Shown here: piece by piece, positions 1 through 4,544 of the stretch | Numbering within the stretch: the first letter of the stretch is position 1 | How the letters are laid out: each line of letters opens with the position of its first letter | Assembly: GCA_003641425.1 (NCBI GenBank) | Contig: QNAH01000172.1 | Coordinates: 1 to 6,257 of the forward strand | Direction of reading: 5' to 3' | DNA: 6,257 bases | DNA from: Candidatus Zixiibacteriota bacterium | GTDB lineage: Bacteria > Zixibacteria > MSB-5A5 > GN15 > PGXB01 | The notes under the pieces: generated by a model | Databases searched by the model: none | Seen by the model: the letters and a program-made list of their open reading frames with translations, nothing else | What the model was told of the DNA's origin: nothing | Made by a program: the position numbers and the translations under genes

Positions 1-22
1 AATTTTTGAGGAATAAATAACA

Positions 23-1315
23 ATGATGAAGATACTGTTTGCTTGTGCAGGCCGGCGAGAAAACACTCTCTACTGGAAACTAAAACAATCCAAACTGGTA
101 AGCAAAATATACGCCGCCCCCGGTAATGCAGGAATCAGCTTATTCGCCAATTCGGTTAATATAAAAGCCGACGATATCAAAGGACTGGCCAATTTTGCGG
201 AAAAACACCACATTGATCTGACCGTGGTCGGTCCGGAAGTCCCCCTGACACTGGGCATTGTCGATGAATTCAAAAAACACGGACTGCGTATTTTCGGCCC
301 CTCGCAACTTGCCGCCGCAATCCAAGCCTCCAAGGCCTTTGCCAAAGAATTTATGAGAAAATCTCATACTCCCACCGCACCTTTTCAGATTTTCTCCGAA
401 GCTTCCGAGGCCATCTCCTTCATCCATTCGGCAGCTATGCCGGTCGTCATCAAAGCCAGCGGACTGGCCGCCGGTAAAGGCGCCATAGTCGTTCATGACA
501 GCGACGAGGCGGCCGAGACTATCGACCAGATAATGGTCAAAAAAATATTCGGCGAGGCTGGAAATAAGATCGTGGTCGAGACCTTTCTGAAGGGGCAAGA
601 ACTGTCGGTTATGGCTTTCACCGACGGAAAAAATATAAAGATGATGATGCCGTCGCAGGATCATAAGCAGGTCGGCGAGGGCGATACCGGTCCTAATACC
701 GGAGGAATGGGCGCTTACTGCCCGGTACCGTTTGTCGACGATATCACCATGACACAAATTAAAGAACATATCATCGAACGAACCATATCCGGCCTGGAAA
801 AAGAAGGCAGAAATTACAAAGGCGTTCTCTATGCCGGACTGATGCTTACCGAGACCGGGCCGAAAGTTATTGAATTTAACTGCCGTTTCGGCGATCCGGA
901 AACCCAGGTGGTCCTGCCGCTTCTCAAATCGGATCTGGCCGATATATTTATCGCCATCGCCGATGGCGATTTATCCCTTATTGACGATCTGGAATGGTTC
1001 CCGGGCGCATCCGCCTGCGTGGTTCTGGCCTCCAAGGGCTATCCCGGGAAATATGAAACCCATAAACGAATTTTTGGTTTAAGAAATTATAGCGACAGAA
1101 AATGTTACCTTTTCCACGCCGGAACAAGACGCGAGGGCAAAAACTGGGTGACCGCCGGAGGTCGTGTGATCGGGGTGACAGCGGTCGATAAAGATCTTCA
1201 GGCGGCATTGTCGAAAGCCTATAGCCTGATTGAACGGATAAAATTTGACGGAATGTACTACAGGGGCGATATTGGCTTCAGAGCCAATACCCATGTAAAA
1301 TCTATGGGGATTTAA
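23..1315 (+). CDS. purD: Phosphoribosylamine--glycine ligase (GAR synthetase)
   Basis: Second step of de novo purine synthesis in the cytoplasm: joins phosphoribosylamine and glycine using ATP to give GAR. The 430-residue length is normal for bacterial PurD. Visible in order: N-terminal domain with APGNAG (32-37) and VVGPEVPL (68-75); FGPS (91-94) and SKAFAKEF (103-110) leading into the ATP-grasp domain; KASGLAAGKG (144-153); the QDHK (212-215) and GDTGPNTGGMGAY (220-232) core; EFNCRFGDPETQ (284-295), the family signature with metal and ATP ligands; then the C-terminal domain with ASKGYPG (336-342) and HAGT (365-368). Met1 at 23 is preferred over Met2 at 26 because GAGG at 8-11 is then 11 rather than 14 bases away. 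One oddity: the usual GGREHAL motif near the N-terminus reads AGRRENTL (9-16). The gene ends 3 bases before purE, so the two are surely co-transcribed; their promoter lies left of the window. Confidence 0.97.
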   Translation: MMKILFACAGRRENTLYWKLKQSKLVSKIYAAPGNAGISLFANSVNIKADDIKGLANFAEKHHIDLTVVGPEVPLTLGIVDEFKKHGLRIFGPSQLAAAIQASKAFAKEFMRKSHTPTAPFQIFSEASEAISFIHSAAMPVVIKASGLAAGKGAIVVHDSDEAAETIDQIMVKKIFGEAGNKIVVETFLKGQELSVMAFTDGKNIKMMMPSQDHKQVGEGDTGPNTGGMGAYCPVPFVDDITMTQIKEHIIERTISGLEKEGRNYKGVLYAGLMLTETGPKVIEFNCRFGDPETQVVLPLLKSDLADIFIAIADGDLSLIDDLEWFPGASACVVLASKGYPGKYETHKRIFGLRNYSDRKCYLFHAGTRREGKNWVTAGGRVIGVTAVDKDLQAALSKAYSLIERIKFDGMYYRGDIGFRANTHVKSMGI

Positions 1316-1318
1316 CCA

Positions 1319-1744
1319 ATGCCGAAAGTATTGATTTTGATCGGTTCCAAGTCGGATATGCAGTATGCCGAAGAGTGTCAGAAGCTGTTGGACACCTACG
1401 GCATAGAGAATACACTGGAAGTCTCATCGGCTCATCGTGAACCGGATAAAACCGATAAGCTTGCCCGGGGTGCCGCCGAATCGGGCTATGAAGTCGTGAT
1501 TTGTATGGCTGGAATGGCCGCCGCCCTCCCGGGTGTCGTGGCCGCACGAACCAAATTGCCGGTCATCGGAGTGCCACTGCCGGCCTCACTCGATGGAATC
1601 GATTCCCTGCTGGCGATTGCTCAGATGCCGTCAGGAGTACCGGTGGCAACTATGGGAATAGGCAAGGCAGGAGCAAAAAATGCCGCCGTTCTCGCCGCGC
1701 GTATTCTCGGAGTAAAATACCCCGAAATAAACAAAAGGCTCTGA
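1319..1744 (+). CDS. purE: PurE: N5-CAIR mutase / AIR carboxylase family
   Basis: Makes CAIR in de novo purine synthesis, either by rearranging N5-CAIR (class I, needs PurK) or by direct carboxylation of AIR (class II). Motifs seen: GSKSD (9-13), the phosphate/ribose-binding start; SAHREP (37-42) with the catalytic-type His39; AGMAAALPG (64-72); GVPLPASLDGIDSLL (84-98); QMPSGVPVAT (102-111); IGKAGAKNAA (114-123). The last three blocks look like class I. However, the class I motif AAHLPG has Ala at position 69 where E. coli PurE has His75. At 141 residues the protein is shorter than E. coli PurE (169) and lacks the C-terminal extension. No purK is in the window. GGGGA at 1306-1310, inside the end of purD, is a weak ribosome-binding site 8 bases before the ATG; translational coupling across the 3-base gap is likely. 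The family is certain, the mechanistic class is not. Confidence 0.95.
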   Translation: MPKVLILIGSKSDMQYAEECQKLLDTYGIENTLEVSSAHREPDKTDKLARGAAESGYEVVICMAGMAAALPGVVAARTKLPVIGVPLPASLDGIDSLLAIAQMPSGVPVATMGIGKAGAKNAAVLAARILGVKYPEINKRL

Positions 1745-1812
1745 ATGGTCGTTATAGACTATTGAAAATCATTGCGAACTTTTCGACAAAAATTTGTAGA
1801 ATGGAATATATA

Positions 1813-1824
1813 AAAGGAAAGGAG
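1813..1824 (+). promoter_or_regulatory. Ribosome-binding site that sets the TPR gene start
   Basis: A purine tract ending in GGAAAGGAG places GGAG (1821-1824) 7 bases before ATG 1832 but only 4 bases before the in-frame TTG at 1829. This favours the ATG, giving a 311-residue product. Upstream, TTGCGA (1772-1777) and TAGAAT (1797-1802), spaced 19 bases, could be a weak promoter; read-through from purDE is equally possible. Confidence 0.7.
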
Positions 1825-1831
1825 TTATTTG

Positions 1832-2767
1832 ATGAAATCACAAGCCCGGTCAGGGAAAAGAGCGTTGCTTTTGGCTATTATATCTGTTTTCGGACTGACT
1901 TTGCTGGCTTCATCGGCTTTCTCCGGCGACACGGAAAAAGCCAAAAGTTTCTTTAATTCTGGATTGACCCTGGCAAAGGAAGGGAAAGATTCCATGGCTG
2001 TGCAGGAATACCGGCAGGCCATCAAAGAAGACCCTGAATTTGTCGATGCCTACATCAACCTTGGATCCCTTTATTTTAAGGGTGGCAATTATGCCGAAGC
2101 CCAAAAGTTATTCAAGAAAGCATCGGAAATCTCACCCGATAATCCCGATATCTGGGCTAATCTGGGGCGCTCCTATTACAAGCAAAGAAACTGGATGGAA
2201 AGCGAAAAGAGCTATAAAAAGGCTCTCGAAGTCAAAAGCGACTATATCGAGGTCTACAAGGATCTGGGACTACTCTATCACCAGCAGCAAAATTGGCCGG
2301 CCCTCATCGAGAATATCAGCAAATTCACCAGTGCCAAAGCCGATGATTATCTTGCATTTTATCTCCTTGGTAAAGGCTATCACAAACTTAAAAAGTACGC
2401 TGATGCCATCAATGCCTATAATAAATCAATCGAGCTGAAAAGCGATTACTTCAATTCCTATAATAGCCTCGGTCAGATTTATCAGAATCAGGAGAAAAAC
2501 CTAAAGGCATATAAAATGTACAAAAAGGCGGTTGCCTTGAAACCCGACAACTACAGAGCTCATTACAACCTGGCAATATCTTATGAGACTGAATATCAGG
2601 ACGATCCGGAGAAAATTGATCAGGTAATTGCCTACTGGAACAAATTCCTGAAAGTCGCCAAGGGAAACCCGAAAGCCAAATCGCTGGTCGACGGCATCCA
2701 GTCGCATGTCACAGATCTTAAAGATCTCAAGATCCATTACGAGGAAGAAGCCGCTTCCAATCCCTAA
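1832..2767 (+). CDS. Exported TPR-repeat protein
   Basis: A 311-residue protein of tetratricopeptide repeats, expected to act as a protein-protein scaffold outside the cytoplasm; no partner can be named. Residues 1-31 form a signal peptide: basic start (K2, R6, K9, R10), a hydrophobic core at about 11-28, and an A-F-S cleavage site before Gly32. There is no lipobox Cys. Six 34-residue TPR units follow without gaps: 37-70, 71-104, 105-138, 139-172, 173-206 and 207-240. Most show the TPR pattern (for example NLGSLYFKGGNYAEA, NLGRSYYKQRNW, SLGQIYQNQ). The fourth (139-172) is degenerate in its second helix. A seventh, longer unit (241-280) carries an insertion around YQDDPEKIDQ, and a charged helical tail ends the protein. 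It follows purE by 87 bases and may be transcribed with it, but nothing links it to purine synthesis. A strong terminator follows its stop. Confidence 0.9.
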   Translation: MKSQARSGKRALLLAIISVFGLTLLASSAFSGDTEKAKSFFNSGLTLAKEGKDSMAVQEYRQAIKEDPEFVDAYINLGSLYFKGGNYAEAQKLFKKASEISPDNPDIWANLGRSYYKQRNWMESEKSYKKALEVKSDYIEVYKDLGLLYHQQQNWPALIENISKFTSAKADDYLAFYLLGKGYHKLKKYADAINAYNKSIELKSDYFNSYNSLGQIYQNQEKNLKAYKMYKKAVALKPDNYRAHYNLAISYETEYQDDPEKIDQVIAYWNKFLKVAKGNPKAKSLVDGIQSHVTDLKDLKIHYEEEAASNP

Positions 2768-2783
2768 AAAAATATCGAATAAT

Positions 2784-2815
2784 AAAAAAAGCCCGCTTAC
2801 AGCCGGGCTTTTTTT
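2784..2815 (+). terminator. Intrinsic terminator, probably bidirectional
   Basis: GCCCG (2791-2795) and CGGGC (2804-2808) form a GC stem around an 8-base loop. Seven A precede the stem (2784-2790) and seven T follow it (2809-2815). It lies 16 bases after the TPR gene stop. The A-tract makes it equally good on the minus strand, so it could also stop any transcript running past the convergent gene at 3183. Confidence 0.92.
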
Positions 2816-2817
2816 GT

Positions 2818-2835
2818 TAAGGCAATGATGCCTTA
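2818..2835. repeat. Small perfect hairpin after the terminator
   Basis: TAAGGCA (2818-2824) and TGCCTTA (2829-2835) are perfect inverted repeats around ATGA. The hairpin begins 3 bases after the T-run of the terminator. It has no T-run of its own on the plus strand. It could be an auxiliary 3'-end structure for transcripts arriving from the minus strand, or chance. Confidence 0.5.
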
Positions 2836-3037
2836 TTCACCCCTCTTTCCAACTCCCCTGAATTTTAAATTATATAAACTATTAGTTAATATATTTTCTC
2901 TATGATATTGTAATACAAACTCTTACCATAAGGTTTTTATGGCGCTATTCAAAATTGGTTCTCAGTGTCACATGATTCACGCCTGCCCCCGGCTCAGAAT
3001 ATTCCGTCAAAAATCCGACAGTATGTTTCACTTTTTC

Positions 3038-3066
3038 TTGACAAGACGCTATATGTCTTTTATTAT
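3038..3066 (+). promoter_or_regulatory. Near-consensus sigma70 promoter with no protein gene downstream
   Basis: The -35 box TTGACA (3038-3043) is perfect, the spacer is the optimal 17 bases, and the -10 box TATTAT (3061-3066) differs from TATAAT at one position. The predicted start is at about 3072-3074. It points toward the 3' end of a convergent gene, with no open reading frame of note in front of it. It therefore most plausibly drives a small RNA or an antisense transcript. A 5-bp dyad, AAGAC (3043-3047) and GTCTT (3055-3059), sits in the spacer and could be an operator. Confidence 0.6.
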
Positions 3067-3070
3067 TAAA

Positions 3071-3162
3071 GCGGAAAAAGAGAGTTCTTCTTTGTGATCC
3101 CTGGATCCATTTTAATCCCCTCTGGACCCAGCCAAAGAAAGCTCTCTTAAATTTTTTCCCGC
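3071..3162. repeat. Long imperfect inverted repeat, possible bidirectional terminator
   Basis: GCGGAAA (3071-3077) pairs with TTTCCCGC (3155-3162) allowing one bulged base. The inner arms are 3078-3084 with 3142-3148 and 3088-3094 with 3133-3139. Read on the minus strand, it starts 21 bases past the stop of the 410-residue protein gene, and the distal arm CTCTCTT runs into a short T-tract, so it may terminate that gene too. The 38-base loop is large for an intrinsic terminator. Confidence 0.65.
3073..3157 (+). ncRNA. Candidate small RNA, long hairpin with C-rich loop
   Basis: Predicted from three things seen together: the promoter at 3038-3066, an inverted repeat that begins where transcription should start, and a T-run (3152-3157) after the 3' arm. 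Two helices stack: AAGAGAG (3078-3084) with CTCTCTT (3142-3148), and TTCTTTG (3088-3094) with CAAAGAA (3133-3139), separated by a small asymmetric internal loop. The 38-base apical region (3095-3132) holds two near-repeats of the form ATCCC..CTGGAYCCA (3097-3109 and 3115-3130). Bases 3114-3124 are complementary, with one mismatch, to the ribosome-binding region of the gene at 3183-4415. I do not recognise a known RNA family. It could instead be only the terminator of that minus-strand gene. The exact ends are estimates. Confidence 0.42.
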
Positions 3163-3182
3163 CTAAATTTTGCCTTCATGAT

Positions 3183-4415
3183 TTAATGGTCAAATTCAAT
3201 CATTTCGAATTCGTCCCAGTCAACCACTATCTCATCATTACCGTCGATTATAATAATACCCTTATTATCACTATCGACATCGTTGGAACCTCTCAGTTTG
3301 AAGCTCCGGCCGTCCTTGAGTGTAACCAAGCTGGTCCGCGACGACAGTCTTTCGATTGATTTGATAAATCCGAATTCAATATCGAATTCGACATCTCTCA
3401 TATTTCCGTTCAGGATTTCCCAGGTGTACTCCTCGTCCGAATCCCAGATAATATCACCGCTGTACTTGTCACCGTCTTCTGTGAAGACAGTCCCGTGAAG
3501 TTTACGGCCGCCGTCAAAATCATTATATGAAAGGTCACCCGGGGGATCGGCAAATTCCAGCATGTCAAAACCGTCCCAATCAACTTTTACACAGCCCAGG
3601 TTCAGGTCCGAGATGACTATCCCGCGGTTACCGCTGTCGATATCATTCGAATCATCGAGACTCATTTCTTTGCCGGTTTTGAGAGTGACTTCCGCCGAAC
3701 TTGACGAGCGCCGTTCTATCGATGCAATACTGCCGAAATCGAGCTTGCGTTTACGCCGACCCTCTCGACCATCGAGAATATCGTCACCGAAAGTCTCATC
3801 CATATCCCATCCGACATAACCGGTGAAAGTCTCACCGCGGCGAGTCGTCAGTGTGCCGTACAGACGCTTACCGAAAGAGGATTCACCCTTGGGGGTTTCC
3901 ATAAATTCAATCCGGTCGATCTCATCCCAGTAAAGCTCGATTATGCCTTCTATTTTGTCATCGATCAAAATTTCACGGTTATCATCGCCGATATCACCCG
4001 AACCTCCGCTGAGTTCCACTTCCTCGCCCGATTTCAACTCCAGCAACACTTCATTGTCCCCAACCGGAATGAGGTTGGCAATATGGCCCATGCGAATACC
4101 GGCTTCGGAACTGCTGAAATCCCAGAATTCATTGCCCTCACTGTATATGGTCAATCCAAAGATCTTGACCGTCTTGTCTCTCCTGCTTTCACGGCGATCG
4201 CGATACTTCCGATATTTTCGGCTTTCGCGCTCCTTGGTCCCATCGAGAATATCACACCACGAAGCCTCATTTTTATCCCAGCGGATAAAACCCTCCAGGA
4301 CCTCATCATCCACAGTATAGATTTTGCCATAGAGCTGTCCCTCATCGGCCGAAGCGGCCACTGACATCAGAACAACGCCTGCCAAAACGCCCAGGGAAAT
4401 CACAATGCTTCTCAT
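3183..4415 (-). CDS. Exported protein of three acidic repeats, function unknown
   Basis: A 410-residue protein I cannot assign to a named family. Residues 1-23 form a signal peptide (MRS, a hydrophobic core, then A-S-A before Asp24). The mature part is three copies of one unit, at about 28-174, 185-291 and 306-410. Each begins L-[YH]-G (28, 185, 306), reaches a W-D exactly 18 residues later (46, 203, 324), then I-L-[DN]-G. Later come an SIE motif (clear in copies 2 and 3), a V-x-L-K-x-G-like strand, an acidic segment S-[NG]-D-x-(D/G)-x-x-N followed by I-x-I-x-D (139-152, 256-270, 377-391), and a closing WDEFD-x-x-EF block (163, 280, 400). Copy 1 carries an extra stretch of about 45 residues, very rich in Arg and Lys (61-80). 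The alternating pattern suggests beta structure; the clustered Asp and Asn could bind a metal, which is conjecture. AGAGGAG (4425-4431, minus strand) is 9 bases before the ATG. No sorting domain, so it is likely periplasmic. Confidence 0.88.
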   Translation of the reverse strand: MRSIVISLGVLAGVVLMSVAASADEGQLYGKIYTVDDEVLEGFIRWDKNEASWCDILDGTKERESRKYRKYRDRRESRRDKTVKIFGLTIYSEGNEFWDFSSSEAGIRMGHIANLIPVGDNEVLLELKSGEEVELSGGSGDIGDDNREILIDDKIEGIIELYWDEIDRIEFMETPKGESSFGKRLYGTLTTRRGETFTGYVGWDMDETFGDDILDGREGRRKRKLDFGSIASIERRSSSSAEVTLKTGKEMSLDDSNDIDSGNRGIVISDLNLGCVKVDWDGFDMLEFADPPGDLSYNDFDGGRKLHGTVFTEDGDKYSGDIIWDSDEEYTWEILNGNMRDVEFDIEFGFIKSIERLSSRTSLVTLKDGRSFKLRGSNDVDSDNKGIIIIDGNDEIVVDWDEFEMIEFDH

Positions 4416-4424
4416 GCCACCAAT

Positions 4425-4431
4425 CTCCTCT
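4425..4431 (-). promoter_or_regulatory. Ribosome-binding site of the three-repeat protein
   Basis: AGAGGAG on the minus strand, 9 bases before the ATG at 4415. The surrounding 11 bases (4422-4432) nearly repeat plus-strand bases 3114-3124 in the loop of the candidate small RNA. A transcript from there would be antisense to this site. Confidence 0.75.
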
Positions 4432-4498
4432 GAAAAAAATATAGAATTTCCTTTAGTCTATCTGACGAAATCAGGAGAAAAAAGTTGCGCCGCAGAGA

Positions 4499-4527
4499 AT
4501 TATATTGGATTTCTTTGGTATCAGAAT
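4499..4527 (-). promoter_or_regulatory. Possible promoter for the three-repeat protein
   Basis: On the minus strand a perfect TATAAT (4504 to 4499) lies 84 bases before the start codon. The base positions 17 upstream read ATTCTG (4527 to 4522), a poor -35. If used, the leader would be about 75 bases. The -35 position overlaps an inverted repeat (4523-4544), which may be an operator. Read-through from the upstream gene is the alternative. Confidence 0.35.
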
Positions 4528-4544
4528 ATGGTAAACGATATTCT
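4523..4544. repeat. AT-rich perfect inverted repeat over a stop codon
   Basis: AGAATAT (4523-4529) and ATATTCT (4538-4544) are perfect 7-bp arms around an 8-base spacer. It overlaps the TAG stop (4543-4545) of the upstream minus-strand gene. It is too AT-rich and lacks a T-run to be a standard terminator; an operator for the next gene is possible. Confidence 0.45.

Larger units (their letters stand above)
2768..3182. other. Gene-free region between convergent genes
   Basis: This 415-base stretch has no credible protein gene. In order it holds the terminator (2784-2815); a perfect 7-bp hairpin TAAGGCA/TGCCTTA with loop ATGA (2818-2835); an AT-rich section (about 2860-2940) with no clear signal; an 8-bp palindrome GAATATTC (2997-3004); a strong promoter (3038-3066); and a long inverted repeat (3071-3162). 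The 21 bases before the minus-strand gene's stop codon hold nothing recognisable. Confidence 0.8.

Noticed and set aside
140..769. 209-codon open frame on the minus strand inside purD
   Set aside because: Fully overlaps a clear purD in the opposite strand; its translation shows no recognisable domain and is a codon-bias shadow.
1783..1812. TCGACA with TATATA as a promoter for the TPR gene
   Set aside because: Transcription would begin inside the ribosome-binding site, so it could not give a normally translated message.
1829..1834. TTG at 1829 as the start of the TPR protein
   Set aside because: ATG at 1832 has better spacing from GGAG (7 versus 4 bases) and is a stronger initiation codon.
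2939..3097. 52-codon open frame on the plus strand starting ATGGCGCTATTC
   Set aside because: Only AAGG 5 bases upstream, composition unlike the neighbouring proteins (many His, Cys, Met, Phe), and it runs through the strong promoter; probably not translated.
3067..3167. Inverted repeat read as a small non-autonomous transposable element with TAAA flanks (3067-3070 and 3164-3167)
   Set aside because: The 4-base flank match is weak evidence in AT-rich DNA, the arms are imperfect, and the fit to promoter and T-run explains the repeat better; a second genomic copy would revive the idea.
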